Below, one piece after another: positions 1-13,030 of a DNA stretch of 64,000 bases. Source of the DNA: JAHFUA01 sp963733935 (GTDB lineage Bacteria; Acidobacteriota; Terriglobia; Terriglobales; Acidobacteriaceae); NCBI GenBank assembly GCA_963733935.1, contig CAVTEQ010000014.1, forward strand, positions 558,001 to 622,000. The letters run 5' to 3'. The position numbers were made by a program, and so were the translations under genes. Numbering within the stretch: position 1 is the stretch's first letter; each line of letters starts with the position of its first letter. Under the pieces are notes generated by a model. It was not told the DNA's origin and made no database searches. It saw only the letters and a program-made list of their open reading frames with translations.

Positions 1-1
1 G

Positions 2-874
2 CGCGACATCGGACTGCGGCCAGGACTCGCCGCCGTGCTGGTGGGAAGTAATCCTGCGTCGGAGATCTACGTCCGCAGTAAAGTTCAAACCTGCGAAGCG
101 CTTGGACTCTACAGCGAGAAGATCACGCCCTCGGAATCCTCCACCACGGATGAGTTGCTGGACCTGGTGGATGACCTCAACGCGCGCGACGAAATCGACG
201 GCATCCTGGTGCAACTGCCGCTGCCCTCGCAGGTGGATTCCAAGAAGGTGCTGCTGGCGGTCTCGCCGGAAAAAGACGTGGACGGCTTCCATCCCATGAA
301 CGTCGGGTTTCTCTCCACCCAGCGCCCGGGGCTGGCGCCGTGCACGCCCGTCGGCATCATGGAGATGCTCCAGCGCAGCAAGATCACCATCCAGGGCGCG
401 GAAGCCGTGGTGGTGGGGCGCAGCGACATCGTCGGCAAGCCGATGGCGATGCTGCTCACCAACTCCAACGCGACCGTGACCATCTGCCACTCGAAGACCC
501 GCGACCTGCCTGGGGTCTGCCGCCGCGCTGACATTCTGATAGCCGCCATGGGCCGCACCGGCTTCGTGACCCGCGATTTCGTTAAGCCGGGCGCGACGGT
601 GGTCGACGTGGGCATGAACAAGATCACCAGCCGCGAGGAATTCGACAAGTTTTTCAAGGGCAACGAAAAACGCGAGCTAGCGTTCGCCAAGAATGGCTAC
701 ACGCTGATCGGCGACGTCCACCCTGAAGTCGCCGAAATTGCCGGGGCGCTCACCCCGGTGCCGGGCGGCGTGGGGCCGCTGACCATCGCCATGCTGATGG
801 CCAACACGCTGAAGGCCGCCAAGCTGCGCCGTGGCGCCCGCCTCAAAAGCGCGGCCATGGCCGAGCGGGGCTAG
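2..874 (+). CDS. folD: Bifunctional methylenetetrahydrofolate dehydrogenase/cyclohydrolase FolD (5' partial)
   Basis: Cytosolic one-carbon enzyme that interconverts methylene-, methenyl- and formyl-tetrahydrofolate using NADP. The frame is open to the window edge and the first visible residues (RPGLAAVLVG) are already family-internal, so roughly 30 N-terminal residues lie outside. The YVRSK segment carries the catalytic lysine, QLPLP with the following KDVDGFHP is the FolD signature, and PGGVGPLTIAMLM is the C-terminal signature. The Rossmann segment VVVGRSDIVGKP is intact. It is followed at once by coaE. The C-terminal tail after NTLKAAKLRRG is slightly extended. Identification is firm. Confidence 0.95.
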   Translation, partial: RDIGLRPGLAAVLVGSNPASEIYVRSKVQTCEALGLYSEKITPSESSTTDELLDLVDDLNARDEIDGILVQLPLPSQVDSKKVLLAVSPEKDVDGFHPMNVGFLSTQRPGLAPCTPVGIMEMLQRSKITIQGAEAVVVGRSDIVGKPMAMLLTNSNATVTICHSKTRDLPGVCRRADILIAAMGRTGFVTRDFVKPGATVVDVGMNKITSREEFDKFFKGNEKRELAFAKNGYTLIGDVHPEVAEIAGALTPVPGGVGPLTIAMLMANTLKAAKLRRGARLKSAAMAERG

Positions 875-875
875 G

Positions 876-1496
876 TTGCTGCGCGTTGGGCTGACCGGCG
901 GCTTCGCCTGCGGCAAAACTACGGTCGCTCAAATGCTGGCTCAGCGCGGCGCTCACGTCGTGCTCGCCGACGAGGTCGCACACCAACTCATGCGGCCGGG
1001 TGAGCCCGTCTATTACGAGGTAGTGCGGCAGTTTGGTCCCGAGATCGTCGGCATCGACGGTGGAATCGACCGCAAGAAGCTGGCCGAGGCCGCTTTTGGG
1101 TCCGGGCGAATCAAGGAGCTGAACCAGATTGTCCATCCGGCGGTAATTGCGCATCAGGATGTCTGGATGAAAGAAATGGCGGCGAAGGATCCCGCGGGCA
1201 TCGCTGTAGTCGAAGCGGCGCTGATGCTGGAAGCCGGTGTTACCAAACGTTTCGACAAGCTGGTAGTAGTGACCTGCACGCTGGCGCAGAAGATCGAGCG
1301 CTTCGCCCGTCGCAACAAACTGAGCCTGACGGAAGCTGAGCCAGAGGTGGCACGTCGCATGTCCGCACAGCTTCCCGACGAAGAAAAAGTCCGGGTTGCG
1401 GATTACGTCATTGACAACTCCGGCGCGGCGAGCGAACTCGAAACCAAAGTGGATGCGCTGATGGCGGAATTAGGCCGGTTAGCAAAGAACAAATGA
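876..1496 (+). CDS. coaE: Dephospho-CoA kinase
   Basis: Catalyses the last step of coenzyme A synthesis, phosphorylation of the ribose 3'-hydroxyl of dephospho-CoA. The P-loop GLTGGFACGKTT sits at the N-terminus, followed by the family's VVLADEVAHQLM segment and the VVEAALMLEAG core. A TTG at 876, one base after the folD stop, gives 206 residues, the usual CoaE length. A GTG at 831 would add 15 residues before the P-loop and overlap folD, so I prefer TTG. The tight spacing suggests co-transcription with folD. Confidence 0.92.
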   Translation: MLRVGLTGGFACGKTTVAQMLAQRGAHVVLADEVAHQLMRPGEPVYYEVVRQFGPEIVGIDGGIDRKKLAEAAFGSGRIKELNQIVHPAVIAHQDVWMKEMAAKDPAGIAVVEAALMLEAGVTKRFDKLVVVTCTLAQKIERFARRNKLSLTEAEPEVARRMSAQLPDEEKVRVADYVIDNSGAASELETKVDALMAELGRLAKNK

Positions 1497-1498
1497 CA

Positions 1499-1573
1499 AC
1501 CGCTGAGGACGCGGAGGACGCAGAGGTATGGTTATTCTTCCCATTCCTCCGCGTCCCCTGCGTCCTCCGCGGT
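1499..1573. repeat. Imperfect inverted repeat between coaE and the protease gene
   Basis: Arms reading ACCGCTGAGGACGCGGAGGA and, after about 30 bases, the complementary CCTGCGTCCTCCGCGGT can form a long hairpin. The right arm is followed by TTTT, so it may also end coaE transcription. The same GAGGACGC-type arm recurs near 27,560-27,590 and 40,376-40,460, so this is a dispersed genomic repeat. Confidence 0.7.
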
Positions 1574-1616
1574 TTTAAGTTCATCCGCGAAGAAGTTATG
1601 ATGAACCAGTAAGCCT

Positions 1617-2773
<1,157 letters not shown>

Positions 2774-2777
<4 letters not shown>

Positions 2778-4504
2778 CCGGTCGCACCTTAACGGTTTTT
2801 GTATTCACCACCGTCGCGACCTGCGTCCTGGCCGCGAATCCCGCGCCTGTCCGCGCGCCGCACGCCATGGTGGCCAGCGGACACCAGCTCGCATCGCAGG
2901 CGGGCGTGGAGGTCATGCGACAGGGCGGTAATGCCATAGATGCCGCAGTCGCAACTGGCTTCGCGCTGGCGGTGGTGCTCCCTGAGGCCGGCAACTTAGG
3001 CGGCGGCGGATTCATGCTGCTGCGCCTGGCAGATGGTCACGCGCACTTTGTCGATTTTCGCGAGAAGGCGCCGGCTGCCGCCACGCGCGACATGTATCTC
3101 GATGCTAAGGGCAACATGCTGCCGGACGCCAGCGTGGTCGGCTATCGCGCTATCGCGGTTCCGGGTTCGGTGGCGGGGCTGGTTTACGCCGAGAAAAAAT
3201 TCGGCAAGCTGATGCTGGCACAAGTGATGGCGCCGGCAATTCGCCTGGCGCAGCAGGGCTTTGCGCTCTCCCAGCGCGATGCGCGGCAGTTGCACGATGC
3301 TTCGCTGGCGGAGTTCCCCGAATCGCGCCGCATCTTCCAGCGTGATGGCACCTACTACCGGCCGGGCGATGTCTTCAAGCAGCCGGAATTGGCGCGCACG
3401 CTGGAGCGCATCGCCGCCGATTCCGAGAGCTTCTACCACGGCGCGCTGGCTCGGGAACTGGCGGATTCCATCCAGAAGGGCGGCGGCCTGATCACCGCCA
3501 AAGACCTGGCGGCGTATGAAGTGAAAGAGCGCGAGCCGGTGCACGGCAATTATCGCGGATACGAGATCATCGCGGCGCCGCCTCCCTCCTCCGGCGGCAT
3601 CGCGCTGATCGAGCTGCTCAACATTCTGGAAGGCTACGATCTGGCGAAGCTCGGCGAGGGCTCGGCCGAATCGGTTCACTTGATGGCCGAGGCCTTTCGC
3701 CGCGCCTTCTTTGATCGCGCCGAGCTTCTGGGCGATCCCGATTTCGCCAGCGTTCCCGTGGCGGCGCTGATCGACAAACACTATGCCGCCGCCTGGCGCG
3801 AGTCGCTCGATCCGCACCGCGCCACTGCTAGCGCCGACTTGCGGCGGCCGGTGCGGGCCTTCGAGAAACTCGACCGCGTGGCGGCCGTGCGCGAAGGCGA
3901 CAACACCACGCACTACTCGGTGATCGATGCCGCCGGAAACGCGGTTGCGGTCACCACGACGCTTAATGACTTGTTCGGCTCGCGCGTCACCGCCGGCGGG
4001 CTCGGCTTCCTGCTGAACGACGAGATGGACGACTTCACCTCCAAGCCGGGCGCGCCCAACATGTTCGGGCTGCTGCAGGGTGAGGCGAACGCCATCGCAC
4101 CCGGCAAGCGCCCGCTATCAGCCATGGCGCCTACTATCGTCCTCAAGAACGGGCGGCTGTTTCTGGTGCTGGGGTCGCGCGGCGGTCCCAGGATCATCAG
4201 CGCAGTAGCGCAAGTCCTGGTAAGTGTGATCGACTATAAGAGGAACATTCAGCAGGCGGTGGACGCGCCACGCTTTCATCACCAGTGGATGCCGGATGTC
4301 TTGCGGGTGGAGAAGAACGGCTTCTCTCCCGCGGCCGGAAACCGGCTCGGCGCCATGGGACACAAGATCGAGGAAGGCTACACCGAGCGCGGAAAATGGC
4401 ATGGGCAGTGGGGCGACGTGGAATGCGTGGCCGTCGATCCCAAAACGGGCGAGCGCCTGGGCGCCAGCGATAGCCGGTATGAGGGCAAAGCAGTAGGGTA
4501 TTAG
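2774..4504 (+). CDS. ggt: Gamma-glutamyltransferase
   Basis: Secreted or periplasmic Ntn-hydrolase that cleaves the gamma-glutamyl bond of glutathione and related peptides. A hydrophobic signal peptide covers about residues 5-21. The N-terminal block around RQGGNAIDAAVA and GGGGFML is family-typical. The autoprocessing/nucleophile motif TTHYS begins at about Thr378 (NTTHYSV), and PLSAMAPTIVLK and GSRGGPRIISAV mark the small subunit. At 576 residues it is full length. It overlaps the protease gene by four bases, so the two are probably expressed together. Confidence 0.94.
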
Positions 4505-4559
4505 CATACCTATGTAAACTGCAGCTTGCTGCGTCTACAAGGAGCGACAGAAAGCAATC

Positions 4560-5399
4560 ATGCTGAAAGCGATTTCCACTCACGTTTATGTCCGCGAACG
4601 CCTGCACAGCGGGCTGCTGGACGGCCTGCTGCATGCCGGCGCCGAGACCATCGAGATCTTCGGGGCACGCGGCCACTTCGATTACGCGAACCGACGCTCG
4701 CACGTCAAGGAGATCAGCGACTGGTTCCGCGACAAAGCCGTTCCGCTCAACTCCATCCACTCGCCGATGTACACCGAGTACGAATGGGGACGCCGCGGCT
4801 CGCCGCCGGTCAACATCGCGGCGGTCGATAAGCGCGCGCGCATCGAGGCCATGGATGAGATCAAGCGTGCCATCGAGGTGGCCGAGGTGATTCCTTTTCG
4901 TTTCCTGGTGCAGCATGTTGGAACCAGCGGCGAGGACTGGGACCCCAAGAAAGCCGATGCGGCGATGACTTCAATCGAGCACCTGAAGGCGTTTGCCAAG
5001 CCGCTGGGCGTAACCGTGCTGGTGGAGAACATTCCCAACGAGCTCTCCACGCCGGAGCGTCTGGTGGAGCTGATCCAGAACGCCCACTTCGATGATGTCG
5101 GTGTCTGCTTCGACGTGGGCCACGCGCACATCATGGGCGGCGTAGCGCAGGCATTCGAACTGCTGAAGCCGCTCATCCGTTCCACCCACGTACACGACAA
5201 CACCGGCATGAACGATGACCACCTCTGGCCCGGCGATGGCACCATCAACTGGGAAGAAACCATGAACCTGCTGCGCTCCGCCCCGCAGGCTCCGCCGCTG
5301 ATGCTGGAGATCAAGTCGGAGGGCAAGACGGACATCCTCGAGGGTATGGCCAAGACGTTCCGCAAGCTGGAGCCGCAGCCCGCCGCGGCCAAGGGATAA
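4560..5399 (+). CDS. Sugar phosphate isomerase/epimerase-like TIM-barrel protein
   Basis: Member of the xylose-isomerase-like (AP endonuclease 2) TIM-barrel superfamily. Glu in VLVENIPN, His and Asp in CFDVGHAHI, HVHDN and the terminal MLEIKSEG are the metal-ligand pattern of these enzymes. A good ribosome-binding site (AAGGAGCGA) precedes the ATG by about 15 bases. It lies 55 bases downstream of ggt on the same strand. The substrate cannot be read from sequence; family members act on sugars, inosose or hydroxypyruvate. Confidence 0.82.
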   Translation: MLKAISTHVYVRERLHSGLLDGLLHAGAETIEIFGARGHFDYANRRSHVKEISDWFRDKAVPLNSIHSPMYTEYEWGRRGSPPVNIAAVDKRARIEAMDEIKRAIEVAEVIPFRFLVQHVGTSGEDWDPKKADAAMTSIEHLKAFAKPLGVTVLVENIPNELSTPERLVELIQNAHFDDVGVCFDVGHAHIMGGVAQAFELLKPLIRSTHVHDNTGMNDDHLWPGDGTINWEETMNLLRSAPQAPPLMLEIKSEGKTDILEGMAKTFRKLEPQPAAAKG

Positions 5400-5512
5400 T
5401 TCATGCACCGCCGGTGAATGTGGATTAGCGCGGATCTACGCTCTTGGCGCGCACCGCGCAGAAAGCTTCCCGCCAGCCGCTTGTTGCGGAACCGTCCCTA
5501 GCTTCGCACAAA

Positions 5513-5540
5513 GGGCACCCTGAGGAAACTCAGGATGCCC
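5513..5540. terminator. Hairpin between convergent genes
   Basis: GGGCACCCTGAG and CTCAGGATGCCC pair (one mismatch) around a GAAA tetraloop. The hairpin lies between the 3' ends of the plus-strand isomerase gene and the minus-strand FecR-domain gene. On the plus strand a run of seven T follows about 17 bases later. It could act in either direction. Confidence 0.6.
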
Positions 5541-5577
5541 GGATAATCCAATCAAGTTTTTTTGCCACCGCCCTCTG

Positions 5578-8068
5578 CTAATGCGGGGGCTGTGGTGGCT
5601 TATCGTCCCGCTTCTGCTGTTCGTCTTGCCGCTTCTTCTCTTCCGGTGTCTGCGGCTTGGGCTGAGGGCGCTGCTGCGGCGGCGCAGGCGCCGTTGCCGC
5701 AGGAGGCGGCGTGCGCGGTTGCTGGCGCTCGCTCGGCGGAGGAGTTTGCGACCGCGGAACGGGCTCGTTCCGGTTCGGCGGCGCTACCGGTGGACGATTC
5801 GGCTCCACACGGTTGGCCGGCGCAGGCTGATTCGGTTCGGGACGTTTCGCCTCTGGCCGGTTGGTCGGCGGCGCTGACGGCGGACGATTCGGTTCCGCAC
5901 GGTTGGCCGGCGCAGGCTGATTCGGCTCAGCACGATTCGGCTCCGGCCGATTGGTCGGCGGCACTGACGGTGGACGATTCGGTTCCGCACGGTTGGCCGG
6001 TGCAGGCTGATTCGGCTCGGGACGATTCGGCTCCGGCACGACTGGTCGGCGGCACTGACGGCGGACGATTCGGTTCCGCACGGTTGGCCGGTGCAGGCTG
6101 ATTCGGCTCGGGACGATTCGGCTCCGGCCGATTGGTCGGCGGCACTGACGGTGGACGATTCGGTTCCGCACGGTTGGCCGGTGCAGGCTGATTCGGCTCG
6201 GGACGATTCGGCTCCGGACGACTGGTCGGCGGCACTGACGGTGGACGATTCGGTTCCGCACGGTTGGCCGGTGCAGGCTGATTCGGCTCGGGACGATTCG
6301 GCTCCGGCCGGTTGGTCGGCGGCGCTGACGCAGGACGATTCGGCTCCCCACGATTGGCCGGCACAGGCTGATTCGGTTCGGAACGGTTCGGCCCTGGCTG
6401 GTTCGCGTTTGGCGCACTGGCGGGCTGGCCCGATCTTCCGGCGTTCGCCGGATTCCCCGGCTGGTTGCCCGCTCGGCCCTGGTTCGGCGTCGCCGGTTTC
6501 CCCGGAGGCGCTTGTTTGACCATCGGGTGTGCGGCGGGAGTATTCGCCGGACGCAAGGTCTGCACTTCATGCCGCTCCAGGGGCTGTCCCGGATGCGCTG
6601 CCAAGGACTGCTGCTGTCTGGCAAAAGGCACGGGTGGCGGAGGTGGTGGGGCTTTGGCGACCACCGGCCGGCCAGCCACTGCAGCCGGCGGCGCCGCTAC
6701 GCGTCCCGCTCCATTTGCCCTGGCTCCCAGCACGCTCTCGCGACCGGGTGCTACGGCAGCACGCGAGCTCAGGGGTACAGAAGCCATCTCTCGCGCGTTC
6801 ACGGCAACGGCTGCTCTGGCCACGGGCTGTGCGCTGACGAAGGCGCGCTGCGGCACCGCAGTGACCGCGCCCGCTACATTCCGGTTCACGTAGGTGACAT
6901 TGGTGATGGTAGTCGTCCGGTTGACGACGGTGGTGTTGTAGACGTTGGTGATGGTGGTGTTGCTGACCGTGGTGTTGCTGACGTTGACCCGGTTGATGTA
7001 AACCCGGCTCACCCTGTAGGAGGGCACGTAAACTTCCCGCGGGCCCAGCGGGAACCATCCTACATTGCCGCCGGAACCAATGCCGCCGGTGCCGAGGAAG
7101 ACTACCAGGGCGGGCGCGTAAACCGGCACAACGTCCACCGGTCCAGCAACCCAGCCCCAACGATTGCCAACCGTCACCCAGCGCCCGTAGTGAAAGGGCG
7201 CATAACCCCACGGAGCGTCATCCACCCAGGTCCAGCCCCAGGGAGAAATCCAGGCCCAGTGGCCTTCGCGATAGGGCGCCCACCCGACGCCAACCTGCGT
7301 GGGGTACCAGACATGTCCGTAGCTGGGATCGTCGCGCCATTCGCCGTAATCGTCCAAATCCTCATATCCCACTACATCATGCGAAACATATCGTGCCGAG
7401 CGCGACCCCTCGTAGCGGCGGTCGCGGCCATACGCCCAATTGTCAAAATCATCGGGGCGGCCGATGTCCACCACCTCTGCGTTGAGCGACTCCGTACCGC
7501 TGAAGGTGCCTCTCTGCCCGGCATGCAGGGTGTAGGTCTGGCCGTTGCCGGTCGACTCGCCTTCGCCTTCGCGCACGCTTACGACCGTGTAGTTTCCGTC
7601 TTCACTAGCCTCTACCCGGTAGCGTCCGGGCTGGAAAATTGAAAATGCCAGGTTTGGCGTGTCCACCTCGAAAACAGCGTCACGGTCCAGCCGCCGCACA
7701 CTGACATTGAGCGCGCCTGATGTGACCTGGATCTGCACCGTGCGATCGTCGAGGTTGAGAAACGAGAAGCCGGTGTTGGCGGCCAAACGGATCACAGCCG
7801 ATCCCAGCTCCACCTCGGCGCGCGAGTCGCGGTCCGCCCAGAGCTTGTCGCCGGTGGTCATCGGCCGGTTCGAAACTGCCTGTACCCAGTCCGGTTCGCC
7901 CGCTGGCTGGAATGAAACCGAGCCCTGCATATACCCCAGCCGGGCCACGCGGCCGGGAGGATCATCCTCATCCTGCGCCGTCACTGGCTGCGGCAGGGTT
8001 GCGGTCAGCAGCGTAATCCCGACCAGCAGGCTTATCCAACTCAGAATGTTTTTCAGTGCTTTGTCCAT
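5578..8068 (-). CDS. Secreted FecR/DUF6600-domain protein with proline-rich repeat tail (one frameshift)
   Basis: An ATG at 8068 is preceded by GGAGGTGG and starts a signal peptide ending near residues 30-32 (PVTAQDEDD). Next comes a FecR-like beta domain (about residues 50-150, TTGDKLWADRDSRAEV), then a Trp/Tyr/Gly-rich DUF6600-type region (YGHVWYPTQVG, GHWAWISPWGWTW). A disordered Pro/Asn/Arg tail follows, made of 30-residue repeats such as PEPNQPAPANRAEPNRPPS. The reading frame breaks near 6035: one repeat copy reads CCGGCACGACTGG where sister copies read CCGGACGACTGG. Removing one base gives 830 codons and continues to a lysine/glutamine-rich end. Function unknown; probably an envelope or cell-surface protein. 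It is the last gene of the respiratory block, separated from coxD by about 180 bases. Confidence 0.78.
5780..6400 (-). repeat. 90-bp coding tandem repeats
   Basis: About seven head-to-tail 90-bp units, each encoding 30 residues rich in Pro, Asn, Arg and Glu. Internal units between about 5940 and 6300 are nearly identical, outer units more diverged. They form the C-terminal tail of the FecR/DUF6600 protein. Near-identity predicts copy-number slippage and assembly difficulty; the one-base indel lies inside this array. Confidence 0.85.
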
Positions 8069-8250
8069 AAGGGAGCCACCTCCCACACCTTCTCCTGCTC
8101 TTTGGCAATAACCGCGGCGACAGTATTTACTTAGATGCTCAACCTGAAGCCTGGGCCGCCAGCGTAAGCCATTGAATACAACTCGACATGTGATTTCGCG
8201 GCTGGCCGGCTAGCAGTTGAAGAGGCGGCGTCCCCACCGAATGCCTCCGA

Positions 8251-8538
8251 CTACGCCGGCCACAGGCGGGTAAGGTAATCGACCATGCTGAAGGCCAGCA
8301 GCAGCCCCAGGAAAAAGAGGCCGCAGATGATCGCCACGCGCGTCAGCCGCGGATGATACTTGGCGCCCATGAAGAACAGCACTACCAGCGATGCTTTGAA
8401 GGTGGCGATAGCGAGCGCGACCACGGTGTTGAACCGCCCAAGGTCGACGAAGGCCACCAGGGTGGTGATCAGCGTCATGGCCATGAGCGTGGCCCAAATC
8501 GCGAAGTAGGTCTTCTTGGGTACGACGTGTTCTGCCAT
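8251..8538 (-). CDS. Cytochrome c oxidase subunit IV-type small subunit
   Basis: 95-residue inner-membrane protein with three hydrophobic helices (about 10-32, 38-60, 68-90). It matches the prokaryotic cytochrome c oxidase subunit IV (CoxD/CyoD-like) family in size and topology. The motif KASLVVLFFMGAKYHPRLT is typical of that family. It follows subunit III by one base, as expected for the last oxidase gene. Its role is assembly or stability of the oxidase. Confidence 0.88.
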   Translation of the reverse strand: MAEHVVPKKTYFAIWATLMAMTLITTLVAFVDLGRFNTVVALAIATFKASLVVLFFMGAKYHPRLTRVAIICGLFFLGLLLAFSMVDYLTRLWPA

Positions 8539-8539
8539 A

Positions 8540-9206
8540 TCAAACGTGCATCCGGCTGATCAGGTACAACAGCGGGAACAGGTAAATCCAGACAATATCC
8601 ACGAAGTGCCAATACAGCCCGACGTTCTCCACCGGGTTGTGGTACGCCTCGGTGTAGCGGCCCTTGTAAGCGCTGATGGTGATCCAGGTGACCAGGCCGA
8701 GGCCAATGAGCATGTGCAATGCATGCAGCCCGGTCATCAGGAAGTAGAGAGAGAAAAAGAGCTGCAATTTGTTGGGATCGACGCCCGCTGCCTGAGCCAG
8801 GAAACCGGCTCCCGGAACTTCGTGCGCGCGCCAGTGAGAGTAGTACTCCACGCCTTTTAGCGCCAGAAACGTGCACCCGAACAACATGGTCACGAACATG
8901 TAGCGGACAGTGGTCTTGTTTAGTCCTTTCTGCGCAGCCTGGACGCCGAGAGCCATGGTCAGGCTGCTGCAGATCAGCACGGCGGTGTTCACCGCGCCGA
9001 TGGTCAGGTCCATGTGCCGGCTGCCTTCCTGAAACGCGGGGAAATAGAGCGTGCGGTAAACCAGGTAGGCGCAGAACAGCCCTCCGAACATCATCAGCTC
9101 GGTGAGCAGGAAGACGAACATGCCCAGCGTGGCGGTCTCCCGCTGCTGGTCCAGGTCGCGATATGGCGTTTCCAACATGGAGCCATCGACGGCGCCGGCT
9201 TGGCTG

Positions 9207-9217
<11 letters not shown>
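8540..9217 (-). CDS. coxC: Cytochrome c oxidase subunit III
   Basis: 225-residue heme-copper oxidase subunit III without redox centres. The N-terminus RETATLGMFVFLLTELMMFGGLF and HFVDIVWIYLFPLLYL at the C-terminus are family signatures. About five membrane helices are visible, the short form found in caa3/bo3-type enzymes. The start overlaps the end of subunit I by 11 bases. Confidence 0.93.
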
Positions 9218-10834
<1,617 letters not shown>

Positions 10835-10838
<4 letters not shown>

Positions 10839-11856
10839 GGACGCACCACCTGCGGTTCCACCATGGGATTACGTTTCCGCTGCTCTTCATCCGGGATGGG
10901 GGCGTTGGGATTTACGTTCAGCGGGTTCTGCTGCAGCGATTTGATGTAGGCGATGAGTTCCAGCATCTGTTCCTCGTTCACTTGTCCACGGAAGACCGGC
11001 ATGATCGCCTGCCAGCCGGCCACCAATCTGCCCGGCGGCCGCGGCCCGAGAATCCGGTCGCGAATGTAGTTTTCGTCGGCCGGCGCCGGTGCTACCGTCC
11101 TGGAAGTGGACCTCGCCGGCCATAGAGTCCGGCCAGATCCGGACCGCGCGCGCCCTTGTCGGCGCGATGGCAACTGATGCAGCCGAAGTGGCGGAACAGC
11201 TTCTCGCCCGACGAGGCCAGGGATCCTTCACCGCCCGCCGACAGCCAGGCCTCGTAGTCCGCCGGTTCCATCACCACCACATAACCGATCATGCCGGAGT
11301 GCGAGGTGCCGCAGTACTCGGCGCAGAACAGGTGATAGCTGCCGACGCGCGTTGGGCGAAACCACACCGTGCGATAGCGGTTGGGCAGCACGTCCATCTT
11401 CACCCGGAATGCCGGCACGAAGAAGCTGTGGATGACGTCCTGCGAAATCAGCGTCACCGAGACATCGCGGCCCACCGGCACGTGCAGCTCGTTGATCTCG
11501 CGCTGGCCGTCCGGGTGCTGGAACTTCCACATCCACTGCTTGGCCGTGCCGTAGACGCGCAAAGAATCCTTGGGCGGAGCGCCGTAGCTGTAGTACACCG
11601 CCGCACCCCATACGAAAATGAACAAGGCGATACCCAGGGGGATGATCGTCCACGTGGCTTCTACCGGCAACGAGCCCTCGATGTGCTCCGCGTGGGGGTG
11701 GACCGAGCGCCGGTACTTGATGGCAAAAACGGTGATCGTCAGAAAAATCCCGGCGCTGAAGAAAACCGTTACTGCCACCAGAAAGAAGAAGAGTGGATCG
11801 ACTTTGTCGGCGAAATTTGCGGCCCGCAGCGGAAAGAGTGGGAAGTCAGTCCACAT
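10835..11856 (-). CDS. coxB: Cytochrome c oxidase subunit II with fused cytochrome c domain (two frameshifts)
   Basis: The ATG at 11856 (RBS GGGGAGG) starts a protein with two N-terminal membrane helices, a CuA domain (CAEYCGTSHSGM has the C-x3-C-x3-H-x2-M ligands) and a C-terminal heme c domain with CISCH. The caa3-type fusion means electrons arrive directly by a tethered cytochrome. The frame is broken twice in about 35 bases: near 11125 (after GPDLAGLYG) and near 11095 (after EVHFQDGST). Deleting one base at each point gives 340 codons, restores GLYG-GEVHFQDGST-APADENYIRDRIL and reaches a normal C-terminus. I treat it as one intact gene with two probable sequencing insertions. Confidence 0.88.
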
Positions 11857-11857
11857 A

Positions 11858-12772
11858 TCAGCCCGACCTCCCCGTAAACTTGTGACTGCGCGCCGCAACC
11901 CCACCCGCGATCTTCTGACGCAGTTCGCGCTGCCACGCCACCGCCAGGTATCCGCCGAAGATGAGCAGGGTAAGCCCGCCGCCCAGGCGCAGCATGTTCA
12001 TCACCACCGCGCCGTACTTACCGGTCGCTGGGTCGTAGTGATAGCAGTAGAGCCTTACCTGATCGACCACATTGCCCAGCTTGCCCTGCGAAGATTCCAC
12101 CAACGCCAGGCGCAGGTCCTTGGGCGTGTATTCAATGCCGTAGAAGTAATGAGAGAGCCTGCCGTCGGGGGTTGCCATCATGATGCCGCTGGCGTGGGCA
12201 TACTGCTGGATCTTCGGATCCCAGGCGTAGCGGAAGCCGACCGCTCTGGTAAGCGCCTCGATGGCTGGCGTGTCGCCGGTAAGGAAGTGCCAGCCCTTTT
12301 CGGCGCCGGCGCGGCCGTAGCGCTTGAGATACATGTCCCGCTTTTCGGTGGCCTCGGCGGGGGTGTCGCGCGGATCGAAGCTGACGGTCACGATGTCGAA
12401 ATCCCGTCCCGCGCTCAGCTTCAACGGGAGCAAGCCGCCAACTACGCCGTTCAGCACCTGCGAACAAAGCATCGGACACTGGTAGTAGACCAGCGTGAGC
12501 AGCACCGGCCGCGCGCCGAAGTAGCGGCGCAGCGGAACCGTCTGGCCGGTCTCGTCGCGAAAGGTGAGGTCGAGGGGAAGCTGCTGCCCGATGCGCTGGT
12601 CGATGCCTACCTCTTGCAGGATGGGAATCGGCGTGTTGCTGGTGAGGGCCTCCTTGGGCTCGTGCATGTACTGGGCGTAGGCCGACGGCGTCGCCAATGC
12701 CAGCGCTCCGGCAACAACGACCGCAATTTGGCAGAACGTGCTCGCTGTGGAAGCGACAATGGAAAGACACAT
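11858..12772 (-). CDS. SCO1/SenC-family copper chaperone
   Basis: Thioredoxin-fold protein that delivers copper to the CuA site of subunit II. It carries the copper-binding CPMLC (C-x3-C) and a downstream His in RLSHYFYG. The ATG at 12772 gives a cleavable signal peptide ending near PSAYA; upstream in-frame codons are translated palindromic repeat and are excluded. A C-terminal hydrophobic helix (GGLTLLIFGGYLAVAW) adds a membrane anchor. The stop is one base from the coxB start, which fits its job in CuA assembly. Confidence 0.9.
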   Translation of the reverse strand: MCLSIVASTASTFCQIAVVVAGALALATPSAYAQYMHEPKEALTSNTPIPILQEVGIDQRIGQQLPLDLTFRDETGQTVPLRRYFGARPVLLTLVYYQCPMLCSQVLNGVVGGLLPLKLSAGRDFDIVTVSFDPRDTPAEATEKRDMYLKRYGRAGAEKGWHFLTGDTPAIEALTRAVGFRYAWDPKIQQYAHASGIMMATPDGRLSHYFYGIEYTPKDLRLALVESSQGKLGNVVDQVRLYCYHYDPATGKYGAVVMNMLRLGGGLTLLIFGGYLAVAWQRELRQKIAGGVAARSHKFTGRSG

Positions 12773-12962
12773 GCGGCAAGCGCGCGTAGCGCGCGACAGA
12801 ACGTAGCCCACGGCGCAAGCCGTGGGTCACGAACGCAAAAAGGCGTGAGCCCGCGTAGCGGGCGAAAGAATTCTTACGCCCGCTACGCGGGCTGTCGGCT
12901 AGCCCCACTCTTCCCCCACGGCTGACGCCGTGGGCTACGTTCTGCCGCGCGCTTCGCGCGCT
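12773..12962. repeat. Cluster of palindromic repeats with overall inverted symmetry
   Basis: Six short hairpins are packed together: GCGCGTAGCGCGC, CCCACGGCGCAAGCCGTGGG, GCCCGCGTAGCGGGC, CCCGCTACGCGGG, CCCACGGCTGACGCCGTGGG and GCGCGCTTCGCGCGC. The left half (CGTAGCCCACGGC) recurs inverted on the right (GCCGTGGGCTACG), so the whole block is also a large inverted repeat. REP/BIME-like; it separates the SCO gene from the preceding reading frame. Confidence 0.85.
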
Positions 12963-13030
12963 AAACGCAGCCCTGATCCAGTTCTCGCGGCTGGTCACGA
13001 TCTGCGATATAGAATTGTGCTCGAGTACCT

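Noticed and set aside
5780..6400. CRISPR-like array
   Set aside because: Repeats are contiguous 90-base coding units with no spacers.
6465..7642. Long plus-strand frames opposite the FecR/DUF6600 gene
   Set aside because: Antisense shadows of a gene with signal peptide, RBS and recognisable domains.
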